In this document: positions 43,405 to 51,197 of the stretch, piece after piece
How positions within the stretch are numbered: position 1 is the stretch's first letter
Layout of the letters: each line of letters begins with the position of its first letter
NCBI GenBank assembly: GCA_002733765.1
Contig: NVWU01000020.1
Span: 6,713-57,909, forward strand
Direction of reading: 5' to 3'
DNA from: Colwellia sp.
GTDB taxonomy: Bacteria > Pseudomonadota > Gammaproteobacteria > Enterobacterales > Alteromonadaceae
DNA length: 51,197 bases
Program-made: the position numbers and the translations under genes
The notes under the pieces: model-generated
Seen by the model: the letters and a program-made list of their open reading frames with translations, nothing else
Told to the model about the DNA's origin: nothing
The model's database searches: none

Positions 43405-45357
43405 TTAAAAACTGTAACGAAATGAAACTTGTAATTCACTTTCTTTATTTGCCATACCAATAGGTCCTGCGCGGAAACGTCCTAAAGGTTCAAAACCACC
43501 TAAACCAACATCATATGAATCAGGGAATCCGTCACCATTGTTGTCTTCATGTACCGGTGTTGCGGTAAATGGACTAAATGGATTACACGTACGACAATCT
43601 GAGAACTCTTGAGCACCATCACCAAACTTAACATTAGCCGTTAAGGTGAAACGAAAGTTGCCGTTAATGTAATCAATAGAAGGGGCGATAACACCTGAAT
43701 GAGCACGCCAGTCATACGCGGTTAATATTTGTGGACTTAACCTGTCGTTCATCCACCAACCTTTCAACAAGAAAGTTGAAATATAGTTATCTTTCCAATC
43801 AGGCATACCTACAATACCTAATGGGCCATTTTCTACTTCATGATCAAGTAAATGCTGACCAAAGGTTTGAAAAGATAATAAAAAGGCTTTATTCGGGTTA
43901 ATTGAACGAACAAATACATTTTTATCAATACCTAACACCCAACGAAACACATCAGAATCAGAAAATAAACGAGGTTTTAATGTGTTAGCAAATTCTTCAC
44001 CCGTTGAATATGATGATTCAATTCTAATAGCAGAATCAAGACTCTCTGAATATAAATCAAGTGAGCCACCAAACATGTTGATACGAGGAAATTCGATATC
44101 AAAAGCAATCAAATAGGGCCATACACCTTCTTCACCGGTAAAACTATTTGTCGCCTCTATGCCGCCGCGTAAGCTTGGTAGTTGTGAAAGGTAACTAAAA
44201 GCATTAACAGAAAAACCAATATCTTGATATACACCTTCAATTTTAAAACCATATGACGTGTTATCTAATGACCATGACGGCACATTGGCTTGTCTTATAC
44301 CAATTTGGTTTGGACCAAAATCAGTGGCAGTGGTACCGCCAGCAAAGTTAGCAACAGTACAGCCATTTTCCCAACAATTATTCATTCCTCTGAAAAATGA
44401 ACCGGCATCTAAAATAGCATTTGGCTCACCACCTTGACCTAAGTTATTAGGTCTAGGCTCATCAAAGACCCAAACTAACTGGAAGTTAATATCATCAAAG
44501 GTATCATTAGCACCATACTGCCATTCAGCCGCTACAGACCAGGTAGGGATTCGAATATCTTCTAATTCATCGTAAATATTGTTACGTGAAAAATCGACTG
44601 GATTGATAATATCTAAAACGCGGAATAAATCGGTACGTCCCCAAACAATTTGCTGTTTACCCACTTTTAAATTGAAAAGGGTGCCACTGTCTAAGTCCAT
44701 GCTACCATCAAAGTAGAATTCACGAATAAAATCTAAATTATCATTAAACTCTGAAAATCTTAATTCATTTTCGCTTTTATCCATATAGCCTTTAAGACAG
44801 CCTCTGGGATCAACATCACATGGGCGTACTGGCACGCCAAAAGCAACACCGCCAGCGGTTTTATGTAAATGTTCACCTAAAACAACCATACCCGAATTCG
44901 GGTTAGCCGCAGTATTTACACCAAGTACATGTCCTGGTGGAAGTGGCGCACCAAAATATGGAGAGTCAGGGTTGGTAGAGCCTAAACCTTGACCATGAGG
45001 CACGGATCCTACATTTTGATCTTCAATATTAATCGAACGACCTGCTTTAGCACCAAACTCTTTATCATTTAAATCATAAACACCATCATAACTACCTCTA
45101 AGAGTCGCATTAAGTGATATGTCGTAAAATCCAGCAAAATTATTTAAATTCTTAGAAAACTCTAATTGCAAAGTATTTCTAAACTTAGACAACCCTCTAT
45201 CTTCACGAATACTAGTAGCATTTTCAACAAAGCCATTAATTTCAACGGGATCATTTGCATAACTAGAAAGTGACGTTGCTAACAGCACTCCCCCAATGGC
45301 ATGTGAGTATTTCTTTAATACTGAAATATTATTCCAGTAATGTAATTTTAACCTCAT
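43405..45357 (-). CDS. DUF1302 outer-membrane protein
   Basis: Protein of 650 aa, with the ATG at 45357 supported by GAGGGG six bases upstream (an earlier ATG adds ten residues). A signal peptide ends near SSYA. The mature protein is aromatic-rich with alternating polar/apolar strands, ends in SFRYSF (a barrel C-terminus) and has the family start VEINGFVENATSIRE. Predicted beta-barrel in the outer membrane, probably a substrate pore. Always found beside DUF1329 in clusters I recall. Confidence 0.85.
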   Translation of the reverse strand: MRLKLHYWNNISVLKKYSHAIGGVLLATSLSSYANDPVEINGFVENATSIREDRGLSKFRNTLQLEFSKNLNNFAGFYDISLNATLRGSYDGVYDLNDKEFGAKAGRSINIEDQNVGSVPHGQGLGSTNPDSPYFGAPLPPGHVLGVNTAANPNSGMVVLGEHLHKTAGGVAFGVPVRPCDVDPRGCLKGYMDKSENELRFSEFNDNLDFIREFYFDGSMDLDSGTLFNLKVGKQQIVWGRTDLFRVLDIINPVDFSRNNIYDELEDIRIPTWSVAAEWQYGANDTFDDINFQLVWVFDEPRPNNLGQGGEPNAILDAGSFFRGMNNCWENGCTVANFAGGTTATDFGPNQIGIRQANVPSWSLDNTSYGFKIEGVYQDIGFSVNAFSYLSQLPSLRGGIEATNSFTGEEGVWPYLIAFDIEFPRINMFGGSLDLYSESLDSAIRIESSYSTGEEFANTLKPRLFSDSDVFRWVLGIDKNVFVRSINPNKAFLLSFQTFGQHLLDHEVENGPLGIVGMPDWKDNYISTFLLKGWWMNDRLSPQILTAYDWRAHSGVIAPSIDYINGNFRFTLTANVKFGDGAQEFSDCRTCNPFSPFTATPVHEDNNGDGFPDSYDVGLGGFEPLGRFRAGPIGMANKESELQVSFRYSF

Positions 45358-45418
45358 AGTTTTCCCCTCAGTTTTATGTTTCAACATTTTTTATGGATTT
45401 TAAAATCCATTTTTTTCT

Positions 45419-47770
45419 TTATTTTGATACTGCATTTAAAATAAATTTAGGTTTGTATGTCATGATCCATGCAGGAACCAAAAACATTGCTGCCAGTGCG
45501 TTTAGTACCAACATAACAATAAGCAATAAAGCTGCATCTGCCTGAAAACGCATAGTAGAAATAAACACCCACATAACAACACCTGCGATCAATGCCAACG
45601 CAGTAAACCCTATGGCTACACCCGTAGTGCTAATTGCTATTTCAATGGCTTTTTGTAAATTGTTATGAGTAATGTATTCTTCACGAATCCTGTCCATAAT
45701 ATAAATAGAGTAATCAATCCCTACACCGATACCTACGGCGATTATTGGTACGGTATTGACATTAATTCCGAGGCCAACAATACCCATATATGCATAAGTC
45801 AGCGTGGTAGCAAATGACATAGCAACAAACATTAACCAACCCGCATGAATAGACCAATAGAACACGGTGACAAAAACAAAAATCAATAAGAAAACTAAAG
45901 GAATTACAATAATATTAGTTTCATATGCCGCTTCATTAACTGCTGCTGTTACACCAATGACGCCTCCTGCCAACTCCAATGAAAAACCTTCAATTTGAGC
46001 GATTGAAGAATTCGACCAGTCTTTGACCATTTGAATAGCACGCCTAATCGTTTCACCCTTATGATCTTTATAATAAAAGACCATATTGGCATTTTGTTCT
46101 TCCGGATCTAAAAACTCTAATAAAGCGCCGGGGATCGGGCTAGACATCATATACGTGAACATTAATCCACCCGTTTCAAATTTGTCTTTAGGAAAAGCTA
46201 ACCAACGAGGGTCTGTGTTATGTATAATTTGATTCACTTGTGTGACTAAATCAGGTAACCCTTTCGTTCCCCCCATTTCTGGATCAAGTAACATATAGTT
46301 TTGAAAGTCTGCTAGCGCTTTGATTACTTCAGGCTCTTTTAATCCCGCTTTTTTATCGGTATGAGCAATAATGTATAGCTCTTCAGAACCTGGGAATAAA
46401 TCATTAATTGATTGTGAAGACACGTTATAATCATGATCAGGATACAATAAAGGTGAACCCGCTTCAGATTGTCCTACCTGCACCCAAGAACTAAAATATG
46501 CGGCTAATAGGTATAAAAAGACAACCGTTAATAAGGTTATTTTTGCCCCTATTTTAGTACAAGCAACTTGGGAAAAATTCTTAAAGATTTTATGTAAAAG
46601 AGAATGTCGATGAGGTTTTTGATCAGTTTCAGGTAACAGTGCAAGTAATACGGGAATAAAAATTAACACCGTAACAATAACACTAGCAGCCCATAAAGAT
46701 GAATAAATAGCTAATTTGTCATTGATAGGTACTGAACCTAAAGAAATAAGCAGTAAACCAACCGCATCAGAAATAACACCTAAAGATCCTGGTCTAAACA
46801 ACCCTTCAAAAGTGTTTCTTGCCGCAACCCTCTTATCATGAATAATACGATGTTCTTGATAAAAACGTTCAACAAGCTGAATTCCATGAGACATGGCTCG
46901 AGCAGAGATTAAAAATGGTACTACCATCATCAAAGGATCTAAGTTGTAGTCGAGTAACGACAACATTCCTAAGCCCCAAATAGTGGTTAAAACAATACCA
47001 ACAACAGGTAAAAGTACACCGTAAAAACGTCTAAAATAATTTAAAAGTAAAACAATAAGAACTAATACTGTGTATAAAAATATTTGAACTATTTCTTCAA
47101 CATAACTCGTTACCCAGCCAATTAAAACAGGCTGGCCTGTCGCATAAACATCAACGTCAGCAGTTTGTTCTATTGCTCGAAGATTTTGTAGTTCATTAAA
47201 TATAGCTTCATAATTTAACTCACCTTCGTTAAGCGTACCGCGTACTAAGGCAGAAGATAGATCGGGTGACACTAATAAGCCATAAACACGTGGATTAGCA
47301 ACAACTTCATTTTGAAAAACAATTAACTCTTCATCACTATAACCACCTTTTTTAAGCGGATCATAATGTGGTGCAGATTTCATTGTGCCATATTCATTTA
47401 ACCAAATTTTACGTGTATTGCGATGGGTTAAACTGCTAACTAAATTATGATTTATACCCGTAAGTGCATCAATTGATTGAGTCACTCTATAAATTTTATT
47501 CAGTGTTTCATTCGTAAAAATTGTGCCTTCTTTTACGGTAATTGCGACAACAATATTATTTGCACCGCCAAATGTTTCACTTATTTTATTGTGAGTTTTA
47601 ATATACTCATGTTCTTGCGGTAGCAAATCAGCAAAATCAGAAGCCATTCTGACGCTTGGTAACTGAAAAGCAAAAAACACGGTGATTGCTAATATAATAA
47701 ATGCTGTTATTTTAGGAAAAGAGAAAACAATGGCATCTATTTCTTTTAATTTTTTCAATAAATTAATCAT
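45419..47770 (-). CDS. MMPL/RND-family transporter
   Basis: Inner-membrane protein of 783 aa with two repeats, each a transmembrane helix plus a large periplasmic loop and a bundle of helices. The second half shows NVNTVPIIAVGIGVGIDYSIYIMDRIREEY and ISTTGVAIGFTALAL, the RND superfamily core. It resembles hopanoid/lipid exporters of the MMPL group rather than the tripartite drug pumps, and no membrane-fusion gene is nearby. ATG at 47770 is preferred; a GTG four codons earlier is possible. It overlaps the YCF48 gene by eight bases. Confidence 0.87.
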   Translation of the reverse strand: MINLLKKLKEIDAIVFSFPKITAFIILAITVFFAFQLPSVRMASDFADLLPQEHEYIKTHNKISETFGGANNIVVAITVKEGTIFTNETLNKIYRVTQSIDALTGINHNLVSSLTHRNTRKIWLNEYGTMKSAPHYDPLKKGGYSDEELIVFQNEVVANPRVYGLLVSPDLSSALVRGTLNEGELNYEAIFNELQNLRAIEQTADVDVYATGQPVLIGWVTSYVEEIVQIFLYTVLVLIVLLLNYFRRFYGVLLPVVGIVLTTIWGLGMLSLLDYNLDPLMMVVPFLISARAMSHGIQLVERFYQEHRIIHDKRVAARNTFEGLFRPGSLGVISDAVGLLLISLGSVPINDKLAIYSSLWAASVIVTVLIFIPVLLALLPETDQKPHRHSLLHKIFKNFSQVACTKIGAKITLLTVVFLYLLAAYFSSWVQVGQSEAGSPLLYPDHDYNVSSQSINDLFPGSEELYIIAHTDKKAGLKEPEVIKALADFQNYMLLDPEMGGTKGLPDLVTQVNQIIHNTDPRWLAFPKDKFETGGLMFTYMMSSPIPGALLEFLDPEEQNANMVFYYKDHKGETIRRAIQMVKDWSNSSIAQIEGFSLELAGGVIGVTAAVNEAAYETNIIVIPLVFLLIFVFVTVFYWSIHAGWLMFVAMSFATTLTYAYMGIVGLGINVNTVPIIAVGIGVGIDYSIYIMDRIREEYITHNNLQKAIEIAISTTGVAIGFTALALIAGVVMWVFISTMRFQADAALLLIVMLVLNALAAMFLVPAWIMTYKPKFILNAVSK

Positions 47771-48722
47771 TTGCTTTCTCACTATTCACTAACGAAGCAT
47801 TTTCTAGGAAACCTTTACCACCCACTACGATCACATGGTCATCAAACGCTAATGCACCTCGAAGATAAGATCGTGTACTTTGATGAATTGATTGCCAAGG
47901 ACTGTTTTCTTGTGCTAAATTTTTGACTAAAAAAGTACCTAACGCTCCAGTTGCATATATTTTATTATGACCTTTACTTAATCCATATAAAGGAGCCTTA
48001 GTACCCGACTTTTCAACAAGCCATGTTTCTCCACCATTATCGGTAAACAATATTTTTCCACTTAACCCAACAACACGTCCTTCGTTTACACTGGTAAATA
48101 AAGACGCGATTGGATAGAACTCATTTGGCATCGGATTTTTTGCAAACCATGTTTTTCCACCATCATTGGTTTCTAATAAACTGCCAAATTCAGCGGTAAC
48201 AATTGCATTTTTATCATCAAAAAATTTGATATAAGATAAAATCATATCTTCATCAAGAGAAATGCTTTGCCAAGTTTTACCGTGATTATTACTCGAGAGA
48301 AAAGTACTAAAACTACCCACTACCCAAATTGTTCCATCGGGAGCACAGGTTAGTGCTTGAGGCGTTTCTTCGCTTTGCAAAGATGCTTCAGTCCAGGTAA
48401 GGCCGTTATCTAAAGAAGTCCAAATGCTACCTTCTAGTGTTAGGGCAACAAAGCTTTTATCTGGACAATGGGTTACATCTATAAAAGAGGGTTGCGAAGC
48501 AATTTGTTGCCTTTTCCATCCACCTTCTTTCATTGATGTGAGTATTACACCAAAAGATCCTACGACCACATTAACATCACCATTACTGGTAATTTGTTGG
48601 AGTCGATCACTACGGTGTGTAGTTGCTTGTTGTTCAATTAAAACATCATCTAATTGTAACGGAGCTTCACAGCCCGTCATTAGCATAATGATTAAAATAA
48701 AGACTATATATTTAGAGTTCAA
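47763..48722 (-). CDS. YCF48-like beta-propeller lipoprotein
   Basis: Protein of 319 aa starting at TTG, with AGGGG six bases before it. The signal ends in the lipobox LMTGC (Cys18), so it is probably a lipoprotein. Four or five Asp-box/BNR-type repeats are visible (DNGLTWTE, NNHGKTWQS, NDGGKTWFAK, DNGGETWLVE), giving a YCF48/PSII-stability-like propeller. First gene of the unit; likely an assembly or scaffold subunit of the transport system. Confidence 0.83.
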   Translation of the reverse strand: MNSKYIVFILIIMLMTGCEAPLQLDDVLIEQQATTHRSDRLQQITSNGDVNVVVGSFGVILTSMKEGGWKRQQIASQPSFIDVTHCPDKSFVALTLEGSIWTSLDNGLTWTEASLQSEETPQALTCAPDGTIWVVGSFSTFLSSNNHGKTWQSISLDEDMILSYIKFFDDKNAIVTAEFGSLLETNDGGKTWFAKNPMPNEFYPIASLFTSVNEGRVVGLSGKILFTDNGGETWLVEKSGTKAPLYGLSKGHNKIYATGALGTFLVKNLAQENSPWQSIHQSTRSYLRGALAFDDHVIVVGGKGFLENASLVNSEKAND

Positions 48723-48904
48723 ATGACACCCCTGCCAAAAATTTATACTTTCGACTATAGCACGGAATCATCGACAAACAACAAAAATATATATATTTTT
48801 ACTATTTATGTTTTTTTATTTGATTTATCTTTATTTATCTCATATATATTAATTAATGAGTATTTATCAAAAATTTAATTTTGTATATTTACTGCGAATT
48901 AGTT

Positions 48905-48913
48905 TGATATAAT
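48905..48913 (+). promoter_or_regulatory. Extended -10 promoter of the GntR gene
   Basis: TGATATAAT is an extended -10 with a perfect TATAAT (48908-48913), about 75 bases before the ATG. No good -35 is seen. The 264-base gap to the YCF48 gene is extremely AT-rich and should hold the promoters of both divergent genes. Confidence 0.45.
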
Positions 48914-48986
48914 ACTTATCGTTATTTGTTACGGCCAATTGGTAAAAACAAACATTTTAAGCACCAAACACCGAGTTGAATTTTAA

Positions 48987-49649
48987 ATGAAAATCTCAAA
49001 AACATTGACTGACATTGTATATTTGAAAATTAGGGATGATATTGTTCATGCTGTATTGAAACCTGGCAGCAAATTAAAAATTGAACCATTAAGAAAACGA
49101 TACGATATTGGTTCATCGCCAATAAGAGAGGCCTTAAGCCGCTTATGCTCCGATGGATTTGTTGCGATAAAAGGTCAACAAGGATTTAGTGTTGTTGAAA
49201 TGACTAAATCAGATTTAATTGATGTGACTAATACGAGAATACTCATTGAAAATGAAGCGCTTAAGCTGAGTATTATAAATGGGAATGATGACTGGGAGTC
49301 GTCTGTTGTGGCTGCTTTTCATCGATTATCAAAAATTGAGCATTCATCTAGCGATGGCAATAACCAAGATTTAGAAAAATATAATAAAATATTTCATGAT
49401 TCCTTAGTTTCTGCCTGTAATTCTAATACCTTATTAAAATTTTATAATGTCCTTTACGACCAACATAAACGCTATCGTAACTTAGCAAGAGAAGCGAATC
49501 ATATTAAACGAAACCTCCACGCTGAACATGCCGATATATATGAAGCAGCATTAGCTAAAGATGTTAAAGCGGTTTGCCAGGCAAATGAAAATCACATTAG
49601 GAAAACTGAAGAAGTTGTCTTAAACTTTGAAAAAGATGAGTGGTTTTAA
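48987..49649 (+). CDS. GntR/FCD-family transcriptional regulator
   Basis: Protein of 220 aa: winged HTH in residues 5-70 (LKIEPLRKRYDIGSSPIREALSRLCSDGFV) and an all-helical FCD ligand domain (80-215) with the usual metal-binding residues in EKYNKIFHDSL and HADIYEAAL. FadR/CsiR branch. It is divergent from the YCF48-RND-DUF1302-DUF1329 unit, so it probably controls that unit and itself. Ligand unknown; organic acids or fatty acyl-CoA are typical of the family. Confidence 0.88.
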   Translation: MKISKTLTDIVYLKIRDDIVHAVLKPGSKLKIEPLRKRYDIGSSPIREALSRLCSDGFVAIKGQQGFSVVEMTKSDLIDVTNTRILIENEALKLSIINGNDDWESSVVAAFHRLSKIEHSSSDGNNQDLEKYNKIFHDSLVSACNSNTLLKFYNVLYDQHKRYRNLAREANHIKRNLHAEHADIYEAALAKDVKAVCQANENHIRKTEEVVLNFEKDEWF

Positions 49650-49676
49650 CTTAAGCGAACAAAAATCCCAAACACA

Positions 49677-49710
49677 TTGATTGATAATACGATGAAGTAC
49701 TATCAATCAA
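49677..49710. terminator. Hairpin between convergent genes
   Basis: Perfect 10-bp stem TTGATTGATA/TATCAATCAA with a 14-base loop, 28 bases after the GntR stop and 14 before the end of the second DUF1329 gene. It lacks a T-run. Confidence 0.4.
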
Positions 49711-49723
49711 AGGGGTAATCTAG

Positions 49724-50953
49724 TTATTTGCCTTTTGTTCTAAGCGACTGTACAGTAAAGTTTTTTCTTGTTACGTCGGCTGAATTAATCCGAGTTTTCA
49801 TTTTTAAGGTTGTGCAATGTTGGGCTTGTACATCAATCATACTGATTAAGGAAGGAATCATAACACCTGTACCTTTATTTTCACCTAGATGATAATCAGG
49901 GTGCGAAAATCCAGCTATTGCCATACGCCAAATATCTCCAGATCTATCATAGAAACGCCCTAATACAGGGGTAAATGTTTCCACATCTACATAAAATATT
50001 CTTTTTGATAATGGGTGTTGAGTCCATTTAGGAATAGCTTCAAGTTTATAAACATTTCTAACCTGCCATGGAACATTAGGGAAACAATTACCCCTGCCAT
50101 GAAATTGACCAAAATTATACGTGTTTGAGCCTTGCCTCTCAGAAGTCAATTTATTGTGTTTAAAAAACGGTACAAGTATCTCTTCTTGGGCTAACAGTTT
50201 CCATTTCATATCCATTATGCGACCGTTATAGCCCAAAAAATCTTCAATCATAATGTCGCTACCTAAAAAGGCATCAGTTGATTGCCCAGACGGTAATCGT
50301 CTAACTCTTCGTTGTACAGACATATACAACCAAGTACGTTCTCTTGCTGAATCATCTTCTAAACGATGTACTAACAATTGTGTGTTTTTTAAATCATAAG
50401 GTTTTTTAGCTAATAAATATATTGCACTAAAAATACCGGCTTTATTATCAGGTAAATTTGTATCTGACAAAGATGACACTCTATGTTTATAGCGTAGCGT
50501 TTTACCAACAAATGAGATCGTTCTTTCTATTTTATCGTTTTTCATATTGCGATAGTCCCATATAAAGGGATCAACAATAGATGAATCACCACCATAGGCA
50601 TATCGCATATTCCAAGCAATTTTAAGCCCTGCCTGTTCGTCATTTATCAAGATAGAATTACTAAAGGGCAAGCCACCTTTATAATTTAATAAATTACCAT
50701 TTTCATGATTAATAGTGGCCGTGTTTTGATATTTTTTTGTTTGAATAGCAAAATTTTTATTTATGGAAACGGTAAATGTTTCTCCCACTGTAATGGTGAC
50801 ATAACCTTGCTTTATCAATTGACTTAATGGCAAATCAATAAAATTGCTATAGTGTGAAACATTGTCTTTTGTTAATACTGTTCCTATAGCAGGATATTCT
50901 TGACCATGACTAGTTAAAGATAAAACAAGTAAACTCAATAATATATATTTCAT
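49724..50953 (-). CDS. DUF1329 periplasmic protein (copy 2)
   Basis: Protein of 409 aa with a signal peptide (1-17). Paralogue of the 42072-43388 gene: shared blocks include QRRVRRLPSGQSTDAFLGSD, MIEDFLGYNGRIMDMKWK and a C-terminus ending SLRTKGK. It is shorter at the N-terminus and is not beside a DUF1302 gene, being separated from the main unit by the GntR gene. AAGG five bases before the ATG. A MITE-like element ends 13 bases upstream of the start, so its promoter probably lies in or beyond the element. Confidence 0.83.
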   Translation of the reverse strand: MKYILLSLLVLSLTSHGQEYPAIGTVLTKDNVSHYSNFIDLPLSQLIKQGYVTITVGETFTVSINKNFAIQTKKYQNTATINHENGNLLNYKGGLPFSNSILINDEQAGLKIAWNMRYAYGGDSSIVDPFIWDYRNMKNDKIERTISFVGKTLRYKHRVSSLSDTNLPDNKAGIFSAIYLLAKKPYDLKNTQLLVHRLEDDSARERTWLYMSVQRRVRRLPSGQSTDAFLGSDIMIEDFLGYNGRIMDMKWKLLAQEEILVPFFKHNKLTSERQGSNTYNFGQFHGRGNCFPNVPWQVRNVYKLEAIPKWTQHPLSKRIFYVDVETFTPVLGRFYDRSGDIWRMAIAGFSHPDYHLGENKGTGVMIPSLISMIDVQAQHCTTLKMKTRINSADVTRKNFTVQSLRTKGK

Positions 50954-50966
50954 AGTACCTTCTATA

Positions 50967-51125
50967 ATACCAATCAGACTAACTAAGTGATCTTTTTAAA
51001 GGGTCTAAATATCCAATAACATCGTTGCTTTCAATCCCAATAGCCCGCTATTGGTCAATCAAGCGTCTTGTTCTTGAAGATTTACCTTCATTAAAATTTG
51101 AACCATTAATTAATCTGATTGGTAT
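50967..51125 (+). mobile_element. MITE-like element, family B (159 bp)
   Basis: The left end ATACCAATCAGACTAACTAA and the right end TTAATTAATCTGATTGGTAT are inverted repeats agreeing at 18 of 20 positions. The interior block 51013-51038 matches 20408-20433 with a single difference. No coding potential. It sits just upstream of the second DUF1329 gene. The 72 bases beyond it to the window end show nothing else. Confidence 0.75.
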
Positions 51126-51197
51126 AATTCATTATTGTTATAACAAAAACTTAAAGAGTCCCCTCTTTTCTATCAACGTTTAGTACGGTTAAAACTA

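Overview
The window is AT-rich, densely packed chromosomal DNA from a marine gammaproteobacterium, most likely Alteromonadales and probably Colwelliaceae (Colwellia or a close relative). I infer this from gene content and protein similarity recalled from memory; there is no rRNA or other marker gene. Supporting gene content includes dsbC-recJ/fldB, srmB, yaaA, tal, yqcC-truC-DUF3549-DUF3301, ycaO, priC, a TonB2/TtpC energising operon, and a sulfotransferase/TonB-receptor pair. I saw no tRNA, rRNA, CRISPR array, intact transposase or prophage.

Layout. 1-9,100: housekeeping genes (acetoacetyl-CoA reductase; dsbC-recJ-fetB operon divergent from fldB; srmB; yaaA; tal). 9,150-13,400: a TPR-sulfotransferase and a TonB-dependent receptor. 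13,800-24,300: small conserved genes (DUF3545, hydrolase, lipoproteins, yqcC-truC, DUF3549, DUF3301, a DGC zinc-site protein, ycaO, yehS-like). 24,350-30,020: an orphan cysteine-repeat secreted protein resembling the HvfA class of copper-binding RiPP precursors, then the six-gene operon DUF3450-ttpC-exbB2-exbD2-tonB2-TPR. 30,600-33,450: priC, comFB-like, a Lys/Ala-rich small protein and ppk2. 33,900-34,800: an isolated LysR regulator.

34,900-50,950 is the accessory catabolic region. One minus-strand unit encodes a YCF48 propeller lipoprotein, an MMPL/RND transporter, a DUF1302 outer-membrane protein and a DUF1329 periplasmic protein. After a strong bidirectional terminator comes a second minus-strand unit with the lower catechol meta-cleavage pathway (dmpC, E, F, G, H, I order) followed by a DmpR/XylR-type sigma54 activator. 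That activator retains what look like the zinc and phenol-sensing residues. No ring hydroxylase, catechol 2,3-dioxygenase or dmpD hydrolase lies in the window, so the ring-opening steps must be encoded elsewhere or the unit serves another substrate. A GntR/FCD regulator diverges from the transport unit, and a second DUF1329 paralogue follows it. The working model is that the YCF48-RND-DUF1302-DUF1329 set moves a hydrophobic aromatic or lipid-like substrate across or between membranes, while the dmp-type enzymes take the ring-cleavage product to pyruvate and acetyl-CoA.

Intergenic regions carry a family of MITE-like elements with ATACC...GGTAT terminal inverted repeats: full-size copies at 7,734-7,997, 33,551-33,824 and 50,967-51,125, a 48-bp palindrome at 4,713-4,760, and decayed or solo ends elsewhere. 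Several intrinsic terminators, one exact FNR box and one leader with a perfect 21-bp hairpin are also visible.
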